64,000 bases of DNA from Candidatus Cloacimonadota bacterium (GTDB taxonomy: Bacteria; Cloacimonadota; Cloacimonadia; Cloacimonadales; Cloacimonadaceae). Positions within the stretch are counted from its first letter, which is position 1. The number at the start of each line of letters is the position of its first letter. A model generated the notes under the pieces. It was not told the DNA's origin, did no database searches, and saw only the letters and a list, made by a program, of their open reading frames with translations. Location: assembly GCA_029561955.1 (NCBI GenBank), contig JAKQWO010000021.1, positions 21,777 to 85,776 of the forward strand, given 5' to 3'. Shown here piece by piece: positions 1 to 8,567 of this stretch. Position numbers and translations under genes: made by a program.

Positions 1-986
1 TTTTACGTCACACTCCGGAAGAGCTGGCTCCCTTTGCTGGCATCATCGAACAGTATGACTTTCGTAAGGATTTGGTGTTAAACGCCATGGCCTCGCACAA
101 TGTGCCTTTGGACAGCCTGGATTGTGTGGTGGGTCGGGGTGGATTGGTGCGTCCGGTTCCTGGTGGCACCTGGAAAATCACGCCTCAGATGCTGGAAGAT
201 TTGAAGGATCCAACGCGTTGGGGACGTATTCACGCCTCAAACCTGGGTGCCTTCATCGCCGACGCCATCAGAAAAGAGCTCAATATCCCCGCTTTTATCG
301 TAGACCCCGTGGTAGTGGATGAATTTGACGACATCGCCCGCATTTCCGGTATTCCAGAGATCGAACGCAAATCCCTGATGCACGCGCTAAACCTGCGTTA
401 CATCGCCAGACTCTGTGCCAAAGATTTAGGCAAACCCCTCGAACACACCAACCAGATCGGTGTGCATATGGGCGGCGGCATCTCGGTGGCAGCTATCCTG
501 AATGGCCGCATCGTGGACGTCAATAACGCCCTCTTGGGCATGGGTTCCTTCTCACCTCAAAGAGCTGGGGCTCTGCCTATCGGCGACCTGCTGGACCTCG
601 CTTACAGCGGCAATTATACCAAGGCAGAGCTCACTCACCACCTCAGCAAAACCGCTGGTTGGATGGCTTATTTGGGCACGGATGACGGCATCGAGGTAAG
701 CAGACGCATCCAAGCAGGCGACGCCAAAGCCAAACTCATCCAAGACGCCATGTGCTATCAGGTGGCAAAAGAAGTCGGAGCCTGCGCCACGGTGCTCAAA
801 GGAAAGGTAGATTGCATCAGCATGAGCGGCGGTTTGGTCTACAACGATCTCATCGTGCAGACCCTGCGCGAAAGAGTGGAATTCATCGCTCCCATCAAGC
901 TCTTCCCCGGCGAAAAAGAGATGGAAGCACTCGCCATGGGCGGCGTGCGCGTGCTCGAAGGCCTGGAAGAAGCCAAAGACTATTAA
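1..986 (+). CDS. buk: Butyrate kinase, 5' end missing
   Basis: Phosphorylates butyrate (or makes ATP from butyryl phosphate) in the cytosol; member of the acetokinase/ASKHA family. The reading frame is open from base 3, and about 327 residues are visible against roughly 355 usual for Buk, so only about 30 N-terminal residues lie outside the window. The translated start (HTPEELAPFAGIIEQYDFR) is typical of the family upstream of any internal start codon, so the apparent TTG start at 72 is not real. The acetokinase signature VHMGGGIS is present near base 470, and the C-terminal ALAMGGVRVLEG segment is typical. The next gene starts 15 bp downstream on the same strand. Family assignment is confident; whether the physiological substrate is butyrate or a branched acid cannot be read from sequence. 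Confidence 0.95.
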   Translation, partial: LRHTPEELAPFAGIIEQYDFRKDLVLNAMASHNVPLDSLDCVVGRGGLVRPVPGGTWKITPQMLEDLKDPTRWGRIHASNLGAFIADAIRKELNIPAFIVDPVVVDEFDDIARISGIPEIERKSLMHALNLRYIARLCAKDLGKPLEHTNQIGVHMGGGISVAAILNGRIVDVNNALLGMGSFSPQRAGALPIGDLLDLAYSGNYTKAELTHHLSKTAGWMAYLGTDDGIEVSRRIQAGDAKAKLIQDAMCYQVAKEVGACATVLKGKVDCISMSGGLVYNDLIVQTLRERVEFIAPIKLFPGEKEMEALAMGGVRVLEGLEEAKDY

Positions 987-1000
987 ACCCTTATCCCAAT

Positions 1001-2746
1001 ATGTCTTATCCCAGTTTGAAAAGCAAGCCAGGCATGCTCGCTTGGCTGCTTTTCCTTTTTGCCCTGCATCTGGGTGCAAATACTACAGAAAGCTGGACGG
1101 TGCTGGTCTACATCGCCGGCGATAACAACCTTTCTGAAGCGGCCATCCAAAACATCAACGATATGGAAGCTGCCGCTTTGCCCGCCAATCTGACCTTGGT
1201 GGTGCAGAGCGATCTGCCGGCAGATTCAGCCTATCCGGGCGGTCAAAGACGCCTGATCAGAGCGGATAATTCACCTCAGATCACCTCGCCTCTGATCCAA
1301 AATCTGGGCCCCATCAATAGCGGTGATCAACGCACTCTCTACGATTTTGCCACTTGGGGCTTCAAGCGCTATCCCTCAGATAGAAGGGCACTTATCATCT
1401 GGGGACATGGCAATAATTGGTTCAAAGACGGCAGCGGGAAGTGGATCTGTCCCGATGACGGAGCCCAGAGCCAGCTCAGCGTCTCCAATGGCCAGCTCAA
1501 AGGTGCGCTTACCGGCCTGCCTCAGATAGATATCCTGATCCTCGATGCCTGCAGTATGCAGAGCGTGGAAGTGCTCACCGAGCTGAAAAACGTAGCGGAT
1601 TATATCATTGGCTCCGAAGATGAGGTGCCCTACACCGGCTTCCCCTATCAGCATATGATGGCTTTTTTTGATGGCATCTTGACACCGGAAAACGTCTGCA
1701 GTCAGATCGTGGATGCCTATCTCGAATCCTATGATACCCATGGCAGCCAAAATCCGCAGGACTATCCCCTGCCGGTCACCTGCTCGGCGGTGAGGATGCA
1801 GCCTTTTGAAGCCTTTTTGCAAGAGCTGAAACGCTTTAGCCTCAAGCATCGCTATCGTGCACCGGAGCTGCTGACTCTCAGAGCGGGTTGTTATGAGATG
1901 AATCACGGCTTTTGCGATGTGGATATCTATGAATACTTTGGCAAAGTGAACACGAATCCGGCGAACGTATTGATGCAGGAAGATGCCGGGGCGGTGCTGG
2001 CAGCCTGGGAAGCTGTAGTCGTCCACAAAGGTAACCTCACCCATGCAGCAGATATAGGTGGAGCAGCGATCTGGTTCCCTTGGGATTGGCAGTATTTTGA
2101 GGCATTCTGGACTCTGTATCTGAAGCTGGATTTTTCCCAATATCGTTGGATCAGCACGCTTTACAATGCCTTCCCACGGGAAGACTGTGTGCCGCTGCAG
2201 CCGCCCGCTTTGGTCTCGACAAACTATTCACTGGGTTCTGTGTTGGCAAAGCTCAACCTGCCTCCTTATCCGGATGACACCACTCTGGAGGTAAGCATTG
2301 AATATGACGATGTGATTCGCCAACACTTATATCCATTGGAATGGCTGCAGGAGCAGGTCTCCATCCGCATACCCCTCAAAGATGATGCCCTGATTAGGAT
2401 CCACAGAGTAAGCTACAAGAGCCCTTATTCCTCTTCTGTAGAGTTTGAGATTGAAGCTCCCAAAGCTGGCTTGAGTATCCAATCACACCCCAATCCGGTG
2501 CGGAACAGAGATACGGCGATGCTGCGTTGGTATGTCCCTGAAGACCTCGCAGGTGCGGCCAAGCTGGAACTCTATAACCTAAAAGGGCAGAAACTGGGCA
2601 GTTATGACCTGGGAAACGTGGCTGAATTTGAAGGAAGCCTGCCTTTTGCCAGTTGGTCGCTGCTGGGAAAAGTGCCTCGCGGTGTCTACCAAATCCGCCT
2701 CAAAATCAAGGGTCGGAATTGTAAAGAAAAGCTTACAATTCTATGA
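1001..2746 (+). CDS. Exported clostripain-like (C11) cysteine peptidase with FlgD-like C-terminal tail
   Basis: A 581-residue protein read from the ATG at 1001. The frame is open further upstream, but that part lies in antisense-like sequence over buk. An alternative ATG at 1034 would also keep the signal peptide. Residues 10-26 form a hydrophobic signal segment (LAWLLFLFALHLGA). The peptidase domain follows, starting WTVLVYIAGDNNL, with the candidate catalytic His136 in IIWGHGNNW and Cys184 in LDACSMQS, the C11/clostripain dyad. The last ~80 residues (HPNPVRN...LYNLKGQKLG...GVYQIRL) form a FlgD/type-A sorting-like domain shared with five other proteins in the window. It is probably secreted or surface-anchored. 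Clostripains cleave after Arg, but specificity here is unknown. No strong ribosome binding site precedes 1001, so coupling to buk is possible. Confidence 0.88.
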   Translation: MSYPSLKSKPGMLAWLLFLFALHLGANTTESWTVLVYIAGDNNLSEAAIQNINDMEAAALPANLTLVVQSDLPADSAYPGGQRRLIRADNSPQITSPLIQNLGPINSGDQRTLYDFATWGFKRYPSDRRALIIWGHGNNWFKDGSGKWICPDDGAQSQLSVSNGQLKGALTGLPQIDILILDACSMQSVEVLTELKNVADYIIGSEDEVPYTGFPYQHMMAFFDGILTPENVCSQIVDAYLESYDTHGSQNPQDYPLPVTCSAVRMQPFEAFLQELKRFSLKHRYRAPELLTLRAGCYEMNHGFCDVDIYEYFGKVNTNPANVLMQEDAGAVLAAWEAVVVHKGNLTHAADIGGAAIWFPWDWQYFEAFWTLYLKLDFSQYRWISTLYNAFPREDCVPLQPPALVSTNYSLGSVLAKLNLPPYPDDTTLEVSIEYDDVIRQHLYPLEWLQEQVSIRIPLKDDALIRIHRVSYKSPYSSSVEFEIEAPKAGLSIQSHPNPVRNRDTAMLRWYVPEDLAGAAKLELYNLKGQKLGSYDLGNVAEFEGSLPFASWSLLGKVPRGVYQIRLKIKGRNCKEKLTIL

Positions 2747-2916
2747 GCAATCAAGCATTAACGCTCTTGTGGATAAGCTGTGGATAACTTTTTGGCTAAC
2801 TTAAGGTGCTTTTGTAACATGCTGATATATAAAGAAGTTACAAAGGCAGCTTTGTCCACAGTTTGTGTGGATAACTTTGTAGATATCTGAAAGAATAAGA
2901 GCTTAGGGAATCAAGA
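2747..2916. other. DnaA-box cluster, candidate replication origin (oriC)
   Basis: Three perfect copies of the DnaA box TTATCCACA lie in 107 bp, all read on the minus strand as TGTGGATAA (2768-2776, 2779-2787, 2866-2874), plus a one-mismatch box TTGTCCACA at 2852-2860. Between them is an AT-rich stretch with an 8-bp inverted repeat, TTTGTAAC (2811-2818) and GTTACAAA (2837-2844). The first two boxes are spaced 11 bp apart, one helical turn. Such density in non-coding DNA is characteristic of oriC. A DnaA-titrating or regulatory site is the alternative. dnaA is not in the window, and strand-specific gene orientation does not switch here. Confidence 0.6.
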
Positions 2917-3660
2917 ATGAATAGTGTTTTTTTGAGCAAAAACAGGGTGCAAACCTTGGCCTCCCTCAAGGACAAAAAAGAGCGTGAACAATCCGGTCAG
3001 GTGATCCTGGAAGGGCTGCGCCTGATGAATCAATTGGCGATTTATGGCGTCTATCCATCTGAGATCTATCATGTGGCAGCCTTTGATCTGGGAAACCTTT
3101 CAATGGCGGATGATATAGTCGCTTATGAATGCAAGGACTTCCAGCTCAAGCGTTTTTGTGATACGGATAGCCCTCCCAAAGTAGCTGGCTTGTATGCTTT
3201 GCCAAAGGAATCCAAAGTAGCCTTCCGCAAGGCTTTCTATCTGGATAGGATTGCCGATCCGGGCAACCTGGGCACCATCTTCCGCCTCAGCGAAGCCTTT
3301 GGTATGGATGCCATCCTGCTCAGTGAAGCCTGCGCTGAAATCAGCTCACCGAAAGTGATCCGCGCCTCTCTGGGAGCGGTGTATAGCCTGCCTTTTTGCC
3401 ACGCTTCTCCCAATGAACTTGAGGTAGACAATTGGCGCATCGTGGGCACGGAAGCCTCAGCAGAACTCAAGCTGCGGGACTTCAGCTTTTCCCAAAATGA
3501 GAGCACACTCATCGTACTGGGTTCTGAAGCACATGGCATCAATAACGAGATCAAAAAGCTCTGCCATCAGACAGTTAGCATCGAGATGAAACCGGAAAGT
3601 GAATCCATCAATGTGTCGGTTGCAGCAGGCATAATCGCCCATTACTTGTATGGCTTGTGA
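2917..3660 (+). CDS. SpoU/TrmH-family RNA 2'-O-methyltransferase
   Basis: A 247-residue SPOUT-class enzyme that transfers methyl from S-adenosylmethionine to a ribose 2'-OH of rRNA or tRNA. The N-terminal ~100 residues match the substrate-binding (L30e-like) domain seen in RlmB-type proteins. The C-terminal SpoU domain has the three signature motifs: DPGNLGTIFR (motif 1), LIVLGSEAHG (motif 2) and SINVSVAAGII (motif 3), which form the trefoil knot and cofactor pocket. Start taken at ATG 2917, the first methionine of a well-folding N-terminus; no strong ribosome binding site is visible. It stands alone between the DnaA-box region and a promoter for tdk. The exact target nucleotide (RlmB-like 23S or a tRNA) cannot be determined. 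Confidence 0.9.
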   Translation: MNSVFLSKNRVQTLASLKDKKEREQSGQVILEGLRLMNQLAIYGVYPSEIYHVAAFDLGNLSMADDIVAYECKDFQLKRFCDTDSPPKVAGLYALPKESKVAFRKAFYLDRIADPGNLGTIFRLSEAFGMDAILLSEACAEISSPKVIRASLGAVYSLPFCHASPNELEVDNWRIVGTEASAELKLRDFSFSQNESTLIVLGSEAHGINNEIKKLCHQTVSIEMKPESESINVSVAAGIIAHYLYGL

Positions 3661-3700
3661 CCTCACCCTCAAAATAGAAGCCCAGGTCAATGAATTCTGT

Positions 3701-3728
3701 TTGACAAAAACAGCCTCTTAAATAGCAT
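3701..3728 (+). promoter_or_regulatory. Sigma-70-type promoter for tdk
   Basis: TTGACA (3701-3706), a 16-bp spacer, then TAGCAT (3723-3728). It lies 38 bp before the tdk start codon and follows the stop of the SpoU gene. Confidence 0.55.
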
Positions 3729-3765
3729 TGCAATCTGCATTAAATTGATAAAGTGAGAGACGATT

Positions 3766-4326
3766 TTGAACATAATAAACCAAAAGACGGGCTGGATTGA
3801 GGTGATCTGTGGCAGCATGTTTAGCGGCAAGACGGAAGAGCTAATACGCAGAATCCGCAGGGCTGAATATGCCAGGCAGAAGGTGTTGGTTTTCAAGCCA
3901 GCCATAGATGACCGTTACGATGTAAACAGCATCGTGAGCCATTCCCAGATGAAGGCTGCGTCGATCTGCATCAATGACCCTGAGGAGATTTTTGAGCATT
4001 TGGACGAGGACGTGAAGATCGTCGCCATAGACGAAGCTCAGTTCTTTCCACCCTCGATCGTGAGCGTGGTAAACAGATTGGCGGACAAGGGATACAGAGT
4101 GATCGTTGCCGGTCTGGATCAGGACTACCGGGGCGAACCCTTTGGCAGCATCCCTCAGCTCATGGCCGTGGCGGAATATGTGACCAAAAACCTGGCCATC
4201 TGCGTCAAATGCGGCAATCCGGCCAATAGAACCCAGCGCACCATCGCCAAAGGTGAGCAAATTTTAGTGGGCAGCACCGAGGCTTATGAAGCCCGCTGCC
4301 GTAACTGTCATGAGGTTTTGGATTAG
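3766..4326 (+). CDS. tdk: Thymidine kinase, type II
   Basis: Phosphorylates thymidine for nucleotide salvage. A 186-residue protein of normal length for the bacterial/human TK1-like family. The Walker A loop [10 protein letters not shown] is at residues 16-25. DEAQFF at 89-94 carries the catalytic Glu90. The zinc site is Cys146/Cys149 (CVKCG) and Cys178/Cys181 (CRNC). The start is forced to TTG 3766: an in-frame stop lies at 3754-3756, and the next ATG (codon 18) would cut the P-loop. GAGAG at 3756-3760 serves as a weak ribosome binding site. yggT begins one base after the stop codon, so the two are translationally linked. Confidence 0.96.
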   Translation: MNIINQKTGWIEVICGSMFSGKTEELIRRIRRAEYARQKVLVFKPAIDDRYDVNSIVSHSQMKAASICINDPEEIFEHLDEDVKIVAIDEAQFFPPSIVSVVNRLADKGYRVIVAGLDQDYRGEPFGSIPQLMAVAEYVTKNLAICVKCGNPANRTQRTIAKGEQILVGSTEAYEARCRNCHEVLD

Positions 4327-4327
4327 G

Positions 4328-4591
4328 ATGTATTACGCACCTTTTCAAGTGATAGTCATTTTTATCATCAGGCTGATCGAGGTCTATTACTGGATCCTGC
4401 TGCTCAGGGTCTTGCTGAGTTGGTTTATCCAAAACCCCGACAACAAGTTTTATCATTTTCTCTATAGCATTACCGAACCGCTCTTGGCGCCTATCCGCAG
4501 GATTCTGCCTTCCATGGGCCTGGACATCTCGCCCATCATCCTTTTCCTTTTGCTCAGGCTCATCAGCGGCTTATTATACGGTTTAATCTAA
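4328..4591 (+). CDS. yggT: YggT-family integral membrane protein
   Basis: A small inner-membrane protein of 87 residues with two hydrophobic spans (about residues 7-27 and 65-85) around the conserved loop ILLLRVLLSWFIQNP and the sequence ITEPLLAPIRRILP, both typical of YggT/YlmG proteins. The start is ATG 4328, one base after the tdk stop. An upstream start at 4286 inside tdk is unlikely because the family begins at this point. YggT proteins are usually encoded next to cell-division genes; here divIVA follows 17 bp downstream, which fits. Molecular function in the family is not firmly established. Confidence 0.92.
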   Translation: MYYAPFQVIVIFIIRLIEVYYWILLLRVLLSWFIQNPDNKFYHFLYSITEPLLAPIRRILPSMGLDISPIILFLLLRLISGLLYGLI

Positions 4592-4608
4592 TTTAAGGGA
4601 GGTTACAT

Positions 4609-5190
4609 ATGGCTTTAACACCATTAGACGTTCGTCATCAGGAATTTAGCGGCTCATTTGGCGGCTACAAAAAGAAGGAAGTGCGGGCTTTTTTGGATCA
4701 ACTTGCCACCGAGATGGAAGATGCCCAAAAAGCGCAGGCACGTGAGATTGCCCGCCGGGAACAGATGCAAAATGAAGTAAGACAGGAAGCGGTTCAGGCC
4801 AGCTCTGCGGTGGAAGACCTCAAGCGCCGGGAAGAGCTGATCAGTCGCACCCTCGTCTTTGCGGAAAAGACCAAGGCAGACATCATCGCCAATGCTCGCA
4901 AGGAAGCGGAAAACATCATCCATGAAGCCGAGCTCAAGGCCAAGCGCGCCATCCAGGAAGCCAAACAATACCTGGGCGCCATGGAACAACAATACCTGCA
5001 TCTCAAGGAGCAGAAGCGTCAGTTTTTGATGCAGTTCAGCGCTGAATTGCAGACCTTCCAAGAGCGCATCAGCAGAGACCCGCTGCTCACTACCGACACC
5101 GAAAGGGTCTTGGATAGCGAATTTAAGCAGATCAAGGAAGAAATCAACCCCAACAAGGCGGAAGCGCAGCCTGAAAACCGCAAAGAGTAA
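4609..5190 (+). CDS. divIVA: DivIVA-domain coiled-coil protein
   Basis: A 193-residue protein starting at ATG 4609 behind a strong AGGGAGG site. The first ~40 residues (LTPLDVRHQEFSGSFGGY, then KKKEVRAFLDQL) match the DivIVA/GpsB membrane-curvature-sensing domain. Residues ~40-170 are a long Glu/Lys/Ala-rich coiled coil, including a stretch with ATP-synthase-b-like character (FAEKTKADIIANARKEAENI). The tail is short and charged. Known relatives place cell-wall or division proteins at poles and septa; the yggT neighbour supports a division role. The exact partner is unknown. Confidence 0.88.
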   Translation: MALTPLDVRHQEFSGSFGGYKKKEVRAFLDQLATEMEDAQKAQAREIARREQMQNEVRQEAVQASSAVEDLKRREELISRTLVFAEKTKADIIANARKEAENIIHEAELKAKRAIQEAKQYLGAMEQQYLHLKEQKRQFLMQFSAELQTFQERISRDPLLTTDTERVLDSEFKQIKEEINPNKAEAQPENRKE

Positions 5191-5196
5191 ACAAAG

Positions 5197-6009
5197 ATGC
5201 AAGCAGATTTCACCCAGACAGCCGCTTGGCTCAAGGATAAACTCCAGCGCCAACCTGTAGCCGGCTTGATCCTTGGAACGGGACTCAGCAGCTTCACGGA
5301 TGACATGGAAGTGCTGGCCACCATCCCCTATTCCGAAGTGCCAGGCTTTGTCCAGAGCACCGCCCCCTCTCACAGAGGTAATGTGGTGCTGGCTATCTTG
5401 AACGGCAAACCCGTGCTCGTGATGCAGGGACGCTTCCACTTTTATGAAGGCCATCCCATGCACGCCGTGGTCTTCCCCACCCGTGTGATGAGTCAGATGG
5501 GCATCCCCAACCTGATCGTGACCAATGCAGCCGGCAGTTTGCGCAAAGAATTGGCCCCCGGTGCCTTGGTGCAGATCTACGACCACATCAACCACATGGG
5601 CACCAATCCCCTGATCGGCCAAAACATCAATGAATTAGGCGAGAGATTCCCCTCCATGAACCTGGCCTATGATCCCGGCTTCATCCAGCGCTGCCAAGAG
5701 ATCGCCCGGGCAGGAAACATCACCCTGCATCAGGGAATCTATTTAGCGGTAACCGGCCCCAGCTTGGAAACCAAGGCCGAATGCGCCGCTTTTGCCTCTT
5801 GGGGAGCAGACTTGGTGGGCATGTCAACCGTCCCTGAGGTGATCGCCGCCCGTCATGCCGGCTTGAGAGTGGCTGCTTTTTCCATTGTGACAAACTACAG
5901 CAACCTCTTTCACGATGAGCAGCATTCGCAAGCGGAAATACAGGCCAATGCAGCTAAATCATCCGTCCACCTCAAGACGATTTTACACCATTTAGTGAGC
6001 GATTTGTGA
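5197..6009 (+). CDS. punA: Purine nucleoside phosphorylase (trimeric type)
   Basis: Cleaves inosine and guanosine with phosphate into base and ribose-1-phosphate. A 270-residue protein of normal length. Phosphate-site sequences include LGTGLSSF (residues 26-33) and GRFHFYEGH (78-86). VTNAAGSL, TGPSLETKAE (the purine-site Glu), GMSTVPE and SIVTNYSN (the base-contacting Asn) follow in the order of the human-type PNP family. It begins 6 bp after divIVA. With tdk four genes upstream it gives this stretch a nucleoside-salvage theme. A terminator is not visible after it; a fresh promoter for the next gene starts 19 bp on. Confidence 0.95.
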   Translation: MQADFTQTAAWLKDKLQRQPVAGLILGTGLSSFTDDMEVLATIPYSEVPGFVQSTAPSHRGNVVLAILNGKPVLVMQGRFHFYEGHPMHAVVFPTRVMSQMGIPNLIVTNAAGSLRKELAPGALVQIYDHINHMGTNPLIGQNINELGERFPSMNLAYDPGFIQRCQEIARAGNITLHQGIYLAVTGPSLETKAECAAFASWGADLVGMSTVPEVIAARHAGLRVAAFSIVTNYSNLFHDEQHSQAEIQANAAKSSVHLKTILHHLVSDL

Positions 6010-6027
6010 ACTTAACAATCTTTTTTG

Positions 6028-6056
6028 TTGACACCGATGCCCCCTGTTTTTTAGGT
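6028..6056 (+). promoter_or_regulatory. Promoter upstream of the DksA-like gene
   Basis: TTGACA (6028-6033), a 17-bp spacer, then TTAGGT (6051-6056). The transcript would start about 32 bases before the start codon at 6095. Confidence 0.5.
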
Positions 6057-6094
6057 GGCTTAAACAGAAAAATGTGATAGCCAAGGAGTGCGAA

Positions 6095-6496
6095 ATGGCC
6101 AAAAAGAAGTACTCAGAAGAGAAGCTCAAATACTTTGAAGAGCTTATCCAAAAAGAACTTAAAGAAAGCATCGCCTATCTGGAGGACATCAGCAACACCC
6201 AGAGCAAAGGTGCGCGGGAGAATAGCGGCGATCTTTCGAGTTATGCCTTCCATCAGGCAGACCAAGGTTCTGACACCAACCAGATGGAGCAAAACGTGAT
6301 GCTCATGGAAGAGGAGCGCAAGAAGATCCGCAAGCTCAATGACGCATTGCGCCGCCTTTACGATGGTCACTATGGAAATTGTGAAATGTGTGGAGAGCTG
6401 ATCTCCGAAGCCCGCTTGGAGATGCTTCCCTATTCGACTTATTGCATAGACTGCAAAGAGAAGATGGAAGACAAGAAACGTCGTCAGAGACGCTAA
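6095..6496 (+). CDS. DksA/TraR-family zinc-finger protein
   Basis: A 133-residue protein of the DksA/TraR C4 zinc-finger family, which binds the RNA polymerase secondary channel in known members. The start is ATG 6095 because AAGGAG lies at 6083-6088 with ideal spacing; the in-frame start at 6074 has none. The first ~100 residues are a charged coiled coil (EELIQKELKESIAYLEDI and onwards). The zinc finger is CEMCGELI...YCIDCKEKM near the end. The acidic DxxDxA coiled-coil tip of E. coli DksA is not clearly present, so this may be one of the short YteA/DksA-like regulators. lspA follows 15 bp downstream. Confidence 0.88.
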   Translation: MAKKKYSEEKLKYFEELIQKELKESIAYLEDISNTQSKGARENSGDLSSYAFHQADQGSDTNQMEQNVMLMEEERKKIRKLNDALRRLYDGHYGNCEMCGELISEARLEMLPYSTYCIDCKEKMEDKKRRQRR

Positions 6497-6511
6497 GAGG
6501 ATCATCCACTC

Positions 6512-7081
6512 TTGAAGAAGAAGATTAGCACCCTCCCTGCCTGGATCACCATGATCGTGATCATCGGCTTGGATCAGTTGACCAAGAGTCTCATCCGCAG
6601 TCACCTGTATCCATATCAGTCCATCGACATTTGGGGCAGCTTTTTACGCTTTACTCACCTGCAAAACACGGGCGCTGCCTTCAGCCTGTCTTTACCCAAT
6701 GACAGCTACAACCGCATCTTCTTCATTGCCACCTCGCTCTTGGCTACAGTCTTGATCATCTATCTGCTCCACAAAGCCTTTCACAAGATTCAGGTCTGGG
6801 GTCTGGGTCTCGTCTTGGGCGGCGCTTTGGGCAATCTGATAGACAGGATCATCCGAGGCGGGGTCACAGACTTTTTGGATTTTGACATCCCAGATATGTT
6901 TGGCATGCAACGCTTTCCCGTGTTCAACGTGGCCGATAGTGCCATCTTCATCGGCATGGTGTTGCTGATCATAGATACGATTTTAGTGAGTGGAAAGCAG
7001 AAAGCTCCGCTCGAGAGCGAGGAGACGCCCAGCGATGTCCCCGCTGCTTCCCAAAAACAAGAACCCAACCATCAAAATTGA
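6512..7081 (+). CDS. lspA: Lipoprotein signal peptidase (signal peptidase II)
   Basis: Inner-membrane aspartyl protease that removes signal peptides from prolipoproteins. A 189-residue protein with four hydrophobic spans. Conserved motifs are LDQLTKSLI, QNTGAAFS, GNLIDRIIRGGVTDFLDF (first catalytic Asp) and FNVADSAIF (second catalytic Asp). The start is TTG 6512, which precedes the first membrane span; AAGAGG near 6494 is a weak ribosome binding site. A hydrophilic, Glu/Ser/Gln-rich tail of ~25 residues follows the last span. Its presence shows that lipoproteins matter in this cell, consistent with the lipobox in HtrA (54116-55642). Confidence 0.95.
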   Translation: MKKKISTLPAWITMIVIIGLDQLTKSLIRSHLYPYQSIDIWGSFLRFTHLQNTGAAFSLSLPNDSYNRIFFIATSLLATVLIIYLLHKAFHKIQVWGLGLVLGGALGNLIDRIIRGGVTDFLDFDIPDMFGMQRFPVFNVADSAIFIGMVLLIIDTILVSGKQKAPLESEETPSDVPAASQKQEPNHQN

Positions 7082-7097
7082 TTACAAGGAGTTATAG

Positions 7098-8552
7098 ATG
7101 AAAAAGTCCCTTCTCATAGCAATCTCTCTTTTGCTGCTGACGGGCTTGACGGCACAGGTGCTCACCTGTAGAGATATCCAAGAAACAACCAACACCAACG
7201 GCGATTCGAACTATAAAGACCAAACCGTGACCGTGCAGGGTGTCGTAGTGGCAGAAAGATTCTGGTCAAGCAGCAACGAAAACTACGTCGGCTACATGAT
7301 CAGCGACCCGGAAGGCGGCCCCTGGAGCGGACTTTATATATTTGACAACCGCAACGTTCCCTCCAGAGGAGACTTGGTGCAGATGAACGGCAAAGTCACG
7401 GAGTATTACGGTTTTACCGAGCTGACCAGTGTCTCAAACTTTCAAATACTCTCCAGCAACCATCCGATGCCTCCGGTCAGCGTCATCACCACCGATCAAC
7501 TGACCTTAGCCAATGGAGAAATGTGGGAAAGCGTATTTGTCCAAGTGGAAGATGTCATTGTGACCACATTACCCGATGGTGACAATGAGTTTTACGTAAA
7601 CAACAGCACCGCTCCCTGCCAGATAGACGATCAATGCTTTAGACCCGGCAGCTTCACCTGGCCGACGATGACGATAGGCCAGACTGTTGCCAGATTCCGG
7701 GGCGTGGTGGATTATGGACGTGGAAACTCAAACAAACCAAACGAATTTGGCTTGAACCCCAGGGACATGCAGGACATGATATTTCAAGATAACGTTGCCA
7801 ATTCCGCCATTTCCATCCCCGTGATCAATGCTGAATTCGGCAGCTTGGTGGATGTGCCCGTCAACACCACCCGCCTGAAACCCAATTGGTATGTCTCAAG
7901 CTACAAAGCGGAAATCTCCTTTGACAGCAGCAAGCTACTCCTCCAAGGCATCAAAACGGACGACAGCACCATCACACCCATGAACCCGGATTTCACCCTT
8001 TCGGCTTCCGGAGACAAGGTCACCATCGAGTATCTGTCCCAAGAGCCCATCACTTCGTCCGACAATGACTTGCCGCTCTTTTATCTGATGTTTGAAACCA
8101 AAGATTATGGCGAAGCCTTCATCAATATCAATAGCTTCCGCTATGATAATACCGATATCCTTTCCCTATTCCACGGCAAGATTCTCACCAAGATCACCAA
8201 AAAGATCGCTCACCTGAGCATCGGAACTGACACCGGCAGCAAAAACACCTTCGACCCCAGCATGAACGAAAAGATCAACATCGAATACGGCTGCAAATCC
8301 GGCCCCACGGGCATCAATACCAGAGCCGTGGTGCGCATCTACGATGGACAGGGACGCCTGGTCGCCACACCTGTAAACACCAATATCTCCAGCTCCTTAG
8401 GAATCGAAAAGATCAGTTGGGATGGACGTGACACCAATATGAGACTGCTACCCGTTGGCCTGTATTATTGCCATCTGGAGCTGATAGATAGAGCCGGTAG
8501 CGGCACCCTCAAAGCCGTTCAACCCATCGTGATCAAATCCAAGCTCAAATAA
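7098..8552 (+). CDS. Exported protein with OB-fold and cohesin-like domains and FlgD-like tail
   Basis: A 484-residue protein with a clean signal peptide (residues 1-19, ending LTAQ) behind a good ribosome binding site. Residues ~22-125 resemble a YhcR-type OB-fold domain (DQTVTVQGVVVAERF, GDLVQMNGKVTEYYGF). Residues ~240-370 look like a cohesin-type beta sandwich (INAEFGSLVDVPVNTTRL, YKAEISFDSSKLLLQG). The C-terminal ~95 residues are a FlgD Ig-like tail (VRIYDGQGRLV, WDGRDTNMRLLPVGLYY). Probably surface-located. It forms an operon with the PorV-like protein that starts 16 bp downstream. No enzymatic motif is visible, and the function is unknown. Confidence 0.8.
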   Translation: MKKSLLIAISLLLLTGLTAQVLTCRDIQETTNTNGDSNYKDQTVTVQGVVVAERFWSSSNENYVGYMISDPEGGPWSGLYIFDNRNVPSRGDLVQMNGKVTEYYGFTELTSVSNFQILSSNHPMPPVSVITTDQLTLANGEMWESVFVQVEDVIVTTLPDGDNEFYVNNSTAPCQIDDQCFRPGSFTWPTMTIGQTVARFRGVVDYGRGNSNKPNEFGLNPRDMQDMIFQDNVANSAISIPVINAEFGSLVDVPVNTTRLKPNWYVSSYKAEISFDSSKLLLQGIKTDDSTITPMNPDFTLSASGDKVTIEYLSQEPITSSDNDLPLFYLMFETKDYGEAFININSFRYDNTDILSLFHGKILTKITKKIAHLSIGTDTGSKNTFDPSMNEKINIEYGCKSGPTGINTRAVVRIYDGQGRLVATPVNTNISSSLGIEKISWDGRDTNMRLLPVGLYYCHLELIDRAGSGTLKAVQPIVIKSKLK

Positions 8553-8567
8553 GCGGAGTAAAGAACC

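Noticed and set aside
752..1000. N-terminal extension of the C11 peptidase into buk
   Set aside because: The extension is Arg/His-rich out-of-frame buk sequence; the signal peptide starts at or after 1001.
4654..5622. 322-codon antisense frame over divIVA and punA
   Set aside because: Shadow of two well-supported genes; His/Gly/Leu-rich composition typical of antisense reading in this genome.
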